DNA of 64,000 bases from Paraliobacillus salinarum. GTDB lineage: Bacteria; Bacillota; Bacilli; Bacillales; Amphibacillaceae. Shown piece by piece: positions 52,057-60,021 of the stretch; within the stretch, counting starts at the first letter, position 1; every line of letters begins with the position of its first letter. The stretch is from contig NZ_JACEFA010000009.1 of the NCBI RefSeq assembly GCF_014083865.1, positions 40,002 through 104,001 on the forward strand, written 5' to 3'. Below the pieces are notes generated by a model. It did not search any database. It saw only the letters and a program-made list of their open reading frames with translations, and was not told the DNA's origin. The position numbers and the translations under genes are program-made.

Positions 52057-53097
52057 ATGGTCGGTATAAGAGATGTCGCCAACAAAGCAAGGGTTTCAGC
52101 TGGTGCAGTTTCAAGATACTTAAATCAAGATCCTACTTTATCTATATCAACTGAAACTAAGTCTCGAATTGATTCTGCCATACGAGAACTAAATTATTCT
52201 AAGGATAAAAAAAAAGGTGGTAGAAAAACCAAAAGTTCGTCTATTGGAATCATAACAGCGATAAGTCCCAAAATGGAAATGGACGATCCATACTTTCGCG
52301 ATATTAGATCAGGCATTGAATTGGAGGCAAAACGTTTAAAAATAGCAGCTAATCGACGTTTTAGTTTATATGAGGGCATTTCAGATAAAGATTTTACTAG
52401 CCTTTCTAGCTTAGGAGCATTAATTATTATCGGTAATATTTCGGAAGACACATTAGCTAGTATTAATGAAATTAATGACAATATCATTTTAGTTGATAAC
52501 CATTCTCCTAAGGTTGGAGATAGTATTCAAGTTGATTTTGAAACTAGTGTGTATCAAAGTTTGGATTCTCTTTACCAATTAGGTCATAGAAAAATTTCTT
52601 TTATAGGTGGTAAGCATTACGAATATGGTTTAAATCAATTAAGAAATTATACAGAAAATGAAATTCGCTTTAGATCATATTTGCAATGGATGAATGATAA
52701 AGGATTAGAAAAGTATATCCAATTTCGCTTAGGAGATTGGACACCTATTGAGGGAAAAGAGATGGTTGAAGAAATCTTAAGTCAAGAACTTCTTCCTACA
52801 GCAATTATGGTAGCCAGTGATCCATTAGCCGTGGGGGTTTATCGTGGAATCCAAAAAAGAGGATATAAAATACCACAGGATATTTCTGTTGTTAGCTTTG
52901 ATGATATTGAAATTGCTCAATTCTTAACTCCAGAATTATCTACTTCAGCAGTAGACTCAAATTATCTTGGCAGATTATCTGTGAAATTAGCAGAAGAACG
53001 AATTAAGTTTGAACGCAAGCTTCCAATAAAGATTTTGATACCTACAGAATACAGATCTAGAGAGAGTACATTAAAAATAAATCAAAATAATGCTTGA
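52057..53097 (+). CDS. LacI/GalR family transcriptional regulator
   Basis: This 346-residue regulator has a LacI helix-turn-helix at the N-terminus (GIRDVANKARVSAGAVSRYLNQ, then the hinge-like ELNYSKDKKK) and a periplasmic-binding-protein-like effector domain (SSIGIITAISPK, ALIIIGNISEDTL, LVDNHSPKVGDSIQVDFE, TAIMVASDPLAVGVYRGIQKRG and SVVSFDDIEIAQFLTPELS). The domain arrangement resembles EbgR-type members. AGGAGG precedes the ATG. It is directly upstream of the NhaC-like and PLP-enzyme genes, and GTAAAC/GTTTAC elements lie on both sides, so it probably controls itself and those two genes. The ligand is unknown. Confidence 0.92.
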   Translation: MVGIRDVANKARVSAGAVSRYLNQDPTLSISTETKSRIDSAIRELNYSKDKKKGGRKTKSSSIGIITAISPKMEMDDPYFRDIRSGIELEAKRLKIAANRRFSLYEGISDKDFTSLSSLGALIIIGNISEDTLASINEINDNIILVDNHSPKVGDSIQVDFETSVYQSLDSLYQLGHRKISFIGGKHYEYGLNQLRNYTENEIRFRSYLQWMNDKGLEKYIQFRLGDWTPIEGKEMVEEILSQELLPTAIMVASDPLAVGVYRGIQKRGYKIPQDISVVSFDDIEIAQFLTPELSTSAVDSNYLGRLSVKLAEERIKFERKLPIKILIPTEYRSRESTLKINQNNA

Positions 53098-53169
53098 CAC
53101 AAGAATGAAGTAAACAATAAATTCTAAGTATAGTTTACCTTTATAGTTTACTAAAGAATTAATGTTTAC
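53094..53169 (+). promoter_or_regulatory. Promoter region with four GTAAAC/GTTTAC elements
   Basis: TTGACA at 53094-53099 overlaps the lacI stop and could be a -35, with a weak TAAATT 18 bp on. The hexamer GTAAAC or its complement GTTTAC occurs at 53110, 53133, 53146 and 53164, and once more just upstream of the LacI gene (about 52025). This repetition suggests operator half-sites for the LacI protein ahead of the nhaC-like gene. Confidence 0.5.
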
Positions 53170-53217
53170 TTTTTTTGGCCAAAAATGTAATCGTTAACAA
53201 TCTGAGGAGGATGTATA

Positions 53218-54690
53218 ATGATGAAACAGAAGAGATCGTTTAAATTTGTTCATGCAGTAATTCCAATTGTTGCGCTTATATTTATTATTGTTTTTGGATT
53301 AATAATTCAGCCACGCTTTTTTACGCCAGATTTCAGCATGCCATTAGAGCTTATTTTTATACTTGCTACTATAGTAAGTGTATCTGTCCTTTTTTATTTA
53401 GGGTACTCATGGGACGAAATGCAAAAAACTATGGTGCAAAAAATATCAGAAGGAATACCTTCCATTTTCATACTGTTTTCCATTGGTATGTTAATTGGTA
53501 GTTGGGTGATAGCAGGAACTATTCCTATGATGATTTTTTATGGAATTAAGCTAATTATACCCAGTGTTATTTATTTAGTTGGGTTTATTGTTCCTGCTAT
53601 TTTTTCTATCGTGACAGGTACTTCTTGGGGATCTGTCGGAACTATTGGTATTGTAATATTTGGTATAGGAGAGTTAATTGGTGCACATCCTGCTATTTTA
53701 GCGGGTGCCATTGTGGCCGGCGCCTACTTTGGCGATAAAATGTCTCCATTATCTGATACTACAAATGTAGCCGCAATGGCAACAGGTGTGAACTTATATG
53801 AACATATTAAGTCAATGTTATACACTACAGGTCCTTCTGCATTAATCGCTGGATCATTATATTTTGTATTAGGATTTATTTTCCCGCCTACAATTACGGA
53901 AATAGGTACTAATTCTCAAATTGCAACTACATTAACAACATTAACTAATATTTACACATTTAACCCATTATTATTATTGCCCCCCGCAATAGTTTTATAT
54001 GGTGCGTTAAAGAAAAAACCTACAGCTCCTGTAATAATTATTTCATCATTAGTTGGTGCATTATTAGCTTTGATTTTTCAGAAATTTAGTTTAGAGAGTG
54101 TAATAACAACATTAATAAATGGATTTAATACTGACATGATTACTTGGGAAAGTAATCTTCCCGAAAATTTAGTTACCTTACTAACTAGAGGCGGCTTATA
54201 TCAGCTAATTAGTGCTATTACCATCTGTATCGCTGCCTTTATTTTTATAGGCTCTATGTCTGTTACGAACTCCTTAGAAATTGTTGTGACACGCGTAACA
54301 AAAGGATTAAGAACTAAATCACAAACAATAATTGCAGCTTTATTTTCAACATCTATTACAAACGCTTTAACTTCTAACCAATTTGCTACAAGTTTTATTA
54401 CTGCTGGAGCGTATGAAAAGAAATTTAAGCAAATGAAAATTTCTCCTAAAGTTTTATCAAGGACGTTAGAAGATGGAGGAACAATGGTAGAAAATGTGAT
54501 ACCTTGGACAACAACCGGAGTGTTTATGGCAGGTACTTTAGGTATCCCTGTTCTTACTTATGCTCCTTGGCAATTACTTGTTTGGATTAATTATATAGTA
54601 GCAATAACGTTAGCAATTACAGGAAAAGGTTGTTTTGAAAAAGAGATGAGATTAAAAGATAATAATATTAATAGCGAAAAAGTCTCATAA
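53218..54690 (+). CDS. NhaC family Na+/H+ antiporter-like transporter
   Basis: This 490-residue membrane protein has about 12-13 hydrophobic segments and belongs to the NhaC family. Typical segments are GSWVIAGTIPMMIFYGIKLI, FSIVTGTSWGSVGTIGIV, GAIVAGAYFGDKMSPLSDTTN and TNALTSNQFATSFITAGAY. Family members include sodium/proton antiporters and organic-acid exchangers, and some (MetT-like) are predicted amino-acid transporters. The tight pairing with a PLP sulfur-amino-acid lyase favours an amino-acid or thiol substrate here, but that is inference. GAGGAGG precedes the ATG. A PLP-enzyme gene follows 30 bp later. Confidence 0.88.
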   Translation: MMKQKRSFKFVHAVIPIVALIFIIVFGLIIQPRFFTPDFSMPLELIFILATIVSVSVLFYLGYSWDEMQKTMVQKISEGIPSIFILFSIGMLIGSWVIAGTIPMMIFYGIKLIIPSVIYLVGFIVPAIFSIVTGTSWGSVGTIGIVIFGIGELIGAHPAILAGAIVAGAYFGDKMSPLSDTTNVAAMATGVNLYEHIKSMLYTTGPSALIAGSLYFVLGFIFPPTITEIGTNSQIATTLTTLTNIYTFNPLLLLPPAIVLYGALKKKPTAPVIIISSLVGALLALIFQKFSLESVITTLINGFNTDMITWESNLPENLVTLLTRGGLYQLISAITICIAAFIFIGSMSVTNSLEIVVTRVTKGLRTKSQTIIAALFSTSITNALTSNQFATSFITAGAYEKKFKQMKISPKVLSRTLEDGGTMVENVIPWTTTGVFMAGTLGIPVLTYAPWQLLVWINYIVAITLAITGKGCFEKEMRLKDNNINSEKVS

Positions 54691-54720
54691 TCTTATTTAT
54701 AGGGAGGACATAATTTAAAA

Positions 54721-55905
54721 ATGAAAAGTGACATTACAAAATTATTAGATAGAGATAACTATGAGAATATGGATCAAAAGCCAGTTGTTCCACCTATCTA
54801 TCAAAATACTCTATTTACTTTTGACAATTGGGAAGCTATTGATAAGGCTTATGACGATCCAACTAATAACTGCATCTATACTAGAGGGAAAAATCCATCA
54901 AACGATATTGTAGAACGCAAATTAGCTGAGCTTGCTCATGGAGAGAAAGCAAAACTATTTAGTTCTGGGATGTCTGCCATTTCAGCTGCCTTATTTCATT
55001 ATGCTAAACCGAATGGACACATTATTGCCATTAAAAATATTTACGGACCAGCAAATAATTTTATTCAGCACTATTTGGTAGATAAAATGGGTATGTCTGT
55101 TACTTTTATAACTGGAAATGATTTAAGTGAATTTGAAGACTCTATTAAAGAAGATACTTGTATCATATACTTAGAGAGCCCATCAAGTGTTGTATTCAGT
55201 CTTCAAGATTTAGAGGGTGTTAGTAAATTGGCAAAAAAATCAGGCATAAAAACAGTAGTTGATAACACATGGGCCACTCCCCTTTATCAAAAACCATTGG
55301 ATTTTGGGGTTGATATGGAGGTACATTCCTGTTCAAAATATCTTGGTGGACATAGTGATATTGTTGCTGGCATTGCCATTGGATCAGAAGCGGATATTGA
55401 TCAAATATACAATCACGAACATGCATTTATAGGTGGGAAAATGTCCCCTTTTGAGTCATGGTTGTTATTACGAAGTCTAAGAACACTACACTTACGAATG
55501 AATCAGCATCAGAAAAGTGGAATGAAGGTTGCAAACTTCTTAGAGAATCACCCTGAAGTTTCCAAAGTATATTATCCTGGTCTGGATTCATTTGACCAAG
55601 CTGATCTCGCCAAAAAACAAATGACCGGATTTACTAGTTTGATGTCATTTGAATTAGTAACACAAGATTTAAACAAGATAAAGAAATTTGTTAATAGCCT
55701 GAAAGTTTTTCAAATTGGTGTAAGTTGGGGCGGATTTGAAAGTTTGGTTTACGTTCCTGCAATAAGCTACCTTAAAGAAATGTCACCAGAAACATTCAAA
55801 AAAACTGGACTTTCCTTATCTAATATTCGAATCTCTGTAGGCTTAGAGGATTCAGAAGATATAATTTCTGATTTAAATAACGCTTTGGAGATAATAAGAG
55901 AATGA
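54721..55905 (+). CDS. Cys/Met metabolism PLP enzyme (gamma-lyase type)
   Basis: This 394-residue fold-type I PLP enzyme is of the cystathionine gamma-lyase/methionine gamma-lyase group. Visible elements are PPIYQNTLFTFDN, NCIYTRGKNPSND with the tyrosine-arginine cofactor motif, LFSSGMSAISAAL, KTVVDNTWATPLYQKPLDFG (Asp binding PLP nitrogen), the Schiff-base Lys in EVHSCSKYLGGHSDIVAG and the C-terminal NIRISVGLED. Which reaction it catalyses (methionine, cystathionine or homocysteine cleavage, or synthase activity) cannot be decided. GGGAGG lies upstream. It forms a two-gene unit with the transporter. Confidence 0.9.
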   Translation: MKSDITKLLDRDNYENMDQKPVVPPIYQNTLFTFDNWEAIDKAYDDPTNNCIYTRGKNPSNDIVERKLAELAHGEKAKLFSSGMSAISAALFHYAKPNGHIIAIKNIYGPANNFIQHYLVDKMGMSVTFITGNDLSEFEDSIKEDTCIIYLESPSSVVFSLQDLEGVSKLAKKSGIKTVVDNTWATPLYQKPLDFGVDMEVHSCSKYLGGHSDIVAGIAIGSEADIDQIYNHEHAFIGGKMSPFESWLLLRSLRTLHLRMNQHQKSGMKVANFLENHPEVSKVYYPGLDSFDQADLAKKQMTGFTSLMSFELVTQDLNKIKKFVNSLKVFQIGVSWGGFESLVYVPAISYLKEMSPETFKKTGLSLSNIRISVGLEDSEDIISDLNNALEIIRE

Positions 55906-55961
55906 TATTAAAAAATACAGTTCTACAAAAGTATAGATGCATAAATATGCATTGTTAATAC

Positions 55962-56010
55962 AAAATGTCCTAACATCTCTTTTGATTTGATGAGGGAGTT
56001 AGGACATTTT
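55962..56010. terminator. Bidirectional terminator
   Basis: A 13-bp perfect stem (AAAATGTCCTAAC at 55962-55974, complement at 55998-56010) has flanking A and T residues. It serves the PLP-enzyme gene and the convergent phosphatase gene. Confidence 0.9.
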
Positions 56011-56011
56011 A

Positions 56012-56824
56012 TTAGAATTTGAGGGTAATTTCAGATTCTGACAACAAACCATCATCTTGCTTTTCGTAACTAGCGTATGCTTTTGTACGTGTATCATATT
56101 TTAATAACGGAATAGTGTTGCTTCTATTTGTTTCTCCATCAATATAAAAGTGGCTTTGCCCATCCCAAAACACCTTACCTAAATAATCATCGTCTTTAGC
56201 AATCTCAGCAGTTGATACATGACCCGCAATAATATCTTTGTAGAAACCACCTGTCTCAGCGGGGTATTTCCAATAAAAATCGTCCGACTCTGTTGCCTGT
56301 TTCCAAAGCCCTTCATCTACTTCACAAATTCCAGCATGTACATATATTTGATTTTCCGTTTCATAATAAGGCTTTTGCTTACTTTTTTCAGTTAACCAAT
56401 TTAATAGTTCTATATGCTGCTTCTTCATCTCTTGCACTAAGTATTGACTAACCTCCACATAAGAGCCCTTACTTACCTCTGGTCGTTCTTCGATCAAGGT
56501 AAAATGTTCCTCCGTAAAGAAACTCTTAATAGTAAGCAGTTTGAGATCAAACATTAGCCATTGCATTTTATCGTTGTAAGTCGTATACCAATCAATAAAC
56601 ATCTTCTCGTGATTTCCAATTAAAACAATAACTTGGTCCGGATACTTTTTTTCTAATTCTTTTATATGATAAAGAACGCGACAACTATCCTTTCCCCCAT
56701 CAACATAATCCCCTAATAAAATCAATTTATTTTCCTTATTCGTCTCCAAATCTACTAAGCGAAGTACACCAATCATAGCTTCATAATGTCCATGAATATC
56801 ACTGATCGCAAATATGGTTGCCAC
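56012..56824 (-). CDS. Calcineurin-like metallophosphoesterase (PPP type)
   Basis: This 270-residue bimetal phosphatase is of the PPP/PrpE/ApaH-like group. The metal ligands lie in order: ISDIHGHYEAM (GDxHG-type), LLGDYVDGGKDSCRV, LIGNHEKMF and the late histidines in YVHAGIC and IIAGHVST. Members dephosphorylate proteins or split dinucleoside polyphosphates; the substrate here is unknown. It is a single gene ending at a bidirectional terminator. Confidence 0.9.
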   Translation of the reverse strand: MATIFAISDIHGHYEAMIGVLRLVDLETNKENKLILLGDYVDGGKDSCRVLYHIKELEKKYPDQVIVLIGNHEKMFIDWYTTYNDKMQWLMFDLKLLTIKSFFTEEHFTLIEERPEVSKGSYVEVSQYLVQEMKKQHIELLNWLTEKSKQKPYYETENQIYVHAGICEVDEGLWKQATESDDFYWKYPAETGGFYKDIIAGHVSTAEIAKDDDYLGKVFWDGQSHFYIDGETNRSNTIPLLKYDTRTKAYASYEKQDDGLLSESEITLKF

Positions 56825-57031
56825 TTAACCGCTCCTTTTTCAATCTGATTTACTACTATTATACCTAATAATATTATTAGATGATTTGCTCATTTTAGAA
56901 AAAAATGCAATCATAGAATCGTGTAATACTATGAGTTTCAAATAATAAGATAGACTTTGCAACATTTCTGTTTCAGGGGTTATCCTAATCTAGCACTCAA
57001 AATTTTAAAAAAGAAAAGGTGGAACGAATCA

Positions 57032-57658
57032 ATGAAAAACTATAAAGCGATTATTTATGATATTGATGGCACTGTATTAAATACGTTAAATATGAATATG
57101 TATCCACTAATGAAAATTATTAAGGAAGAAACCGGGCAAGATTATACCTTTGAAGAGGTCTTGAAATTCTCACCTTATCCAGGTATGAAGGTCATGGAAG
57201 AACTAAATTTTAAGGATAAAGAGAATACCTATGCTAGATGGGTACAATATGTCAATGAGTATGAAGAAGGCGCTACACTTTATGATGGATTTGAGGAAGT
57301 ACTTGAAAAATTCAAATCTAGTGGAATCATTCAAGCAGTTGTATCTGCTAAAACGATTGAACAATATGAGATAGATTTTATTTCAAAAGGATTGGATCAA
57401 TATATGGCTGCAGCTGTACTTGCCGATGATACAGAAAAACACAAACCTGATCCAGAGCCACTTTTCGAATGCTTAAAAAGATTAAACATAGACGCTAGTG
57501 AAGCAATTTATATTGGCGATTCTTTATCCGATTACAAAGCAGCAAACCATGCACAAATGGATTTTGGATACGCAAAATGGGGCAGTGTTTCAGGTGAGGG
57601 TATTGTAGAGCCTGATTATGTTTTTGAAGAGCCAAAAGAGTTGTTGGAATTGCTGTAG
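57032..57658 (+). CDS. HAD family hydrolase
   Basis: This 208-residue haloacid-dehalogenase-fold hydrolase of the phosphoglycolate phosphatase/beta-phosphoglucomutase type has motif I YDIDGTVLNT with the nucleophile Asp, a helical cap (residues ~15-85), motif II VVSAKT, the lysine motif KHKPDPEPLFECL and motif III YIGDSLSDYKAA. The substrate is not predictable. An ATG at 56957 is in frame, but AAGGTGG lies about 9 nt before the ATG at 57032, where the conserved domain begins. It is a single gene, divergent from the phosphatase. Confidence 0.9.
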   Translation: MKNYKAIIYDIDGTVLNTLNMNMYPLMKIIKEETGQDYTFEEVLKFSPYPGMKVMEELNFKDKENTYARWVQYVNEYEEGATLYDGFEEVLEKFKSSGIIQAVVSAKTIEQYEIDFISKGLDQYMAAAVLADDTEKHKPDPEPLFECLKRLNIDASEAIYIGDSLSDYKAANHAQMDFGYAKWGSVSGEGIVEPDYVFEEPKELLELL

Positions 57659-57734
57659 AATAAGAAAGATTTTATAAATATTAATAAAAGTCATCATTAT
57701 ATAAAAAAATAGTAATGTAGACACATCTGATTAT

Positions 57735-57890
57735 TTACTTTCTTTTAAGCTTCTTAGATAAGAAAAACAAAACAAACGATGAAAAAGCAGCAATTAAGAT
57801 AACCCAATCAGAAAATCTATTTTCACTAAATAAATTATATAATAGAAAAATAAGAATAAGAAAAGATAAAATTCGGATTACTGTTCTCAT
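57735..57890 (-). CDS. Small membrane protein, 51 residues
   Basis: A 51-residue frame starts at ATG 57890 behind AAAGGAG, spaced 8 nt. Two hydrophobic helices (ILSFLILIFLLYNLF and WVILIAAFSSFVLFFL) and a basic tail (SKKLKRK) give a typical small integral membrane protein. No family is recognised. SD quality, start context and amphipathic ends make it a credible gene, although short AT-rich frames can mimic this. Confidence 0.6.
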   Translation of the reverse strand: MRTVIRILSFLILIFLLYNLFSENRFSDWVILIAAFSSFVLFFLSKKLKRK

Positions 57891-58528
57891 TGTATTAACT
57901 CCTTTAAAATCACAATTTACTTTATAGATATAATACTAAATTGTTTGAATGCCTGTAAAACCTGTATGCTAATTAGAGATTGAAAGGAATGCTGTTAGAT
58001 CAGCATTCTTTTATTTCATCGACTATGGACTATGCTATTATTGCTACTCTTTTATTATCAACAGACTTATAGCATACGATCGTTGATTTATAGGGATTCT
58101 AGATTAAATATAACCAAAATAATGAGGTTATACATGGTTACGGTGGTGACATAAATGACTATCTATAATCCATTTTAAACCTTTTATAATTATATTTTCG
58201 TACTTATATCGTCTCCATTTATTACGGTCACAGTAACGTAACACTTCTGCCATGTTTTGTAACATCAGTTTCCACGGATTTCACCACTCTCTATCAACAC
58301 ATTTGCCAACAGAAATAGTTTAGAGATATTGAATTTCAAAGTCCTAATCCTCCTTTTTTACCGTTGGATTAAGATTTTAGATCTCTGGAATCGTGATATT
58401 TCTAGACTATCATCTTCTATCGCATAATACGTTGTACTGTGTAGCAAATGAATCCTATAATAAGTTGAACTGCTTTCTTATGTGCTCATCAGAAAATTTT
58501 TTCAATAAGTTCACTAATTTTTCGTTTA
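57891..58528. other. Non-coding stretch with one terminator hairpin
   Basis: The only clear element is a stem at 57988-58008 (GAATGCTG with CAGCATTC, 6-nt loop at about 57996-58000) followed on the plus strand by TTTTATTT. The rest has no open frame of useful length and no motif I recognise. A few minus-strand codons around 58150-58330 look vaguely coding, as a decayed gene might, but I cannot assign them. Confidence 0.5.
57988..58012 (+). terminator. Terminator hairpin, plus strand
   Basis: GAATGCTG and CAGCATTC form an 8-bp stem followed by TTTTATTTC. It lies 330 bp past the HAD gene, so it may end a longer transcript or be left from a lost gene. Confidence 0.6.
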
Positions 58529-59368
58529 CTATACTATTCTAAAGAAATCAAATTTACTTCGCTTATCTTTTAAATCAAAAAATGGATTGTGTTCAAATTT
58601 ACCAGGAACAACGTCTGAATATAGTCGTATATATAGTCTTTTAGTATCAATTTCAACAGAAATATAATCCACATTTTCTTTAAATAAATCTGAATATTCA
58701 ATATGTGTTCTTGAAGGAAATCTATACTTCATTTTGTCATTATATTTTGGTTGGAAATACCTTATTAAAGCAGCTTCCGTAAAATTTATTTCCTGTTTTT
58801 TAGTGATTAATTCCGGTCGCTCATTTAATTTCAGTTGTTTCATGAAAATATCAATACTTTTTTGATTATCAGACTCTATAGGTGCCAAAGATCCTATTGT
58901 GTTCCTATCATAATTCCAAGCTGACAAAAAGATATTCTTATCATCTTCTTTCTCAGCATAAATTCTTTGTAAAGTTGAATGTGATTTTAATCTATCATAG
59001 ACAGTTCTCTCACCTTCATTACGAAAAGAACGTCCAATATAAACTACTTCACAATCCATTATATATCCATTATTAATTAATAACATAAATGAGTTTGCCT
59101 TAAGTGCATAATTACCAAGCTCATCCTTAATTTCTATATCATCTTTATTTGAACTCAATACTACTTCTAATTCTTGTTGTTTTAAATTATTTGTTAATTT
59201 AAAATCGATTTCATTAACAGGTCTATCATCAGTTATTCTAATTTTAAAATCTATATATTTTTTATCTATCTTTATTGAATCATGAACAAAAATTATTTTA
59301 GGTACTTTAATAACCATATAAATATGCATTTTAGGTATGACATTGTACTTAATTTCAAGATCTAACAA
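58529..59368 (-). CDS. GIY-YIG-like hypothetical protein, possibly frameshifted at its start
   Basis: I do not recognise a named family. The middle resembles a GIY-YIG nuclease fold: CEVVYIGRSFRNEGERTVYDRLKSH (VYIG with a downstream Arg), then LSAWNYD, and INFTEAALIRYFQPKYND, in which the Glu would be the metal ligand. N-terminal (residues ~1-95) and C-terminal parts are unassigned. The only in-frame start is a TTG at 59368 without SD. The same frame stays open back to about 59430. A perfect SD (GGGGGAG) with ATG at 59445 lies in another frame (MKNKVESTIGSNFGISMVES). A single-base indel around 59380-59410 would join the two. It neighbours Gabija on the opposite strand. Confidence 0.6.
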   Translation of the reverse strand: MLDLEIKYNVIPKMHIYMVIKVPKIIFVHDSIKIDKKYIDFKIRITDDRPVNEIDFKLTNNLKQQELEVVLSSNKDDIEIKDELGNYALKANSFMLLINNGYIMDCEVVYIGRSFRNEGERTVYDRLKSHSTLQRIYAEKEDDKNIFLSAWNYDRNTIGSLAPIESDNQKSIDIFMKQLKLNERPELITKKQEINFTEAALIRYFQPKYNDKMKYRFPSRTHIEYSDLFKENVDYISVEIDTKRLYIRLYSDVVPGKFEHNPFFDLKDKRSKFDFFRIV

Positions 59369-59445
59369 AGAAAAAACATCCCATATGACTCCACCATAGA
59401 GATACCAAAGTTCGATCCAATGGTTGATTCTACCTTATTCTTCAT

Positions 59446-60021
59446 TTTACTCCCCCGTCTCATTCATTTTGTATAATTCGGATATCTAAATTTTCCAAAC
59501 CCTATACGAGATTAATAAACATACAAAATATAATTCTACTTACCTCTCTCACATCATTCTCATGTTTATAATACTATACAATATTATCTAGTGAAAAAAA
59601 CTAAATGATTAACTAAAGCTAAGTGGGGGACTATGTATTATTTAGACTTACTTATAATGGAATCTACTAAGTTAGTAATTCTTCCATTGTATTATTTTAC
59701 ATATCTCTTTGGATATTGTACATTATGCTATTTTCTTTTTAAACATAGTTGTGGAATAATATGTGCAGGTTTCAAACTACTTTAAGCTCTATGTCTGGCA
59801 CTATTAACCCTTTTTGTGTCCCAAGATATTGACGTAGATCCAGTTCGTTTATATATATTGTGTTTAACTTAAAAGTTTCGCGTATAGCTCACTTACTTTA
59901 TCATTATAAAAGATACAGAATATGTAGAAATTAGTCACAATATTCTTTAAAATAGAGATAACGACTTAAAGCCAAAAGTCACAAAAAAGAGCCTCATATT
60001 AATGAACTAGGAGGGAATTAA
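59446..60021. other. Intergenic stretch upstream of Gabija
   Basis: There is no confident gene. A 50-residue hydrophobic frame (59633-59785, plus, MYYLDLLIMESTKLVILPLY onward) has GGGGG only 3 nt before its ATG and is doubtful. The gajA SD AGGAGGG lies at the end of the stretch. I could not identify a convincing gajA promoter. Confidence 0.45.

Noticed and set aside
58140..58330. Minus-strand segments that read briefly like protein (for example AEVLRYCDRNKWRRYKYE)
   Set aside because: Several frames share the signal, each is interrupted by stops, and I recognise no family.
59633..59785. 50-codon hydrophobic frame upstream of gajA
   Set aside because: GGGGG is only 3 nt from the ATG and the composition is that of random AT-rich DNA; mentioned only within the intergenic entry.
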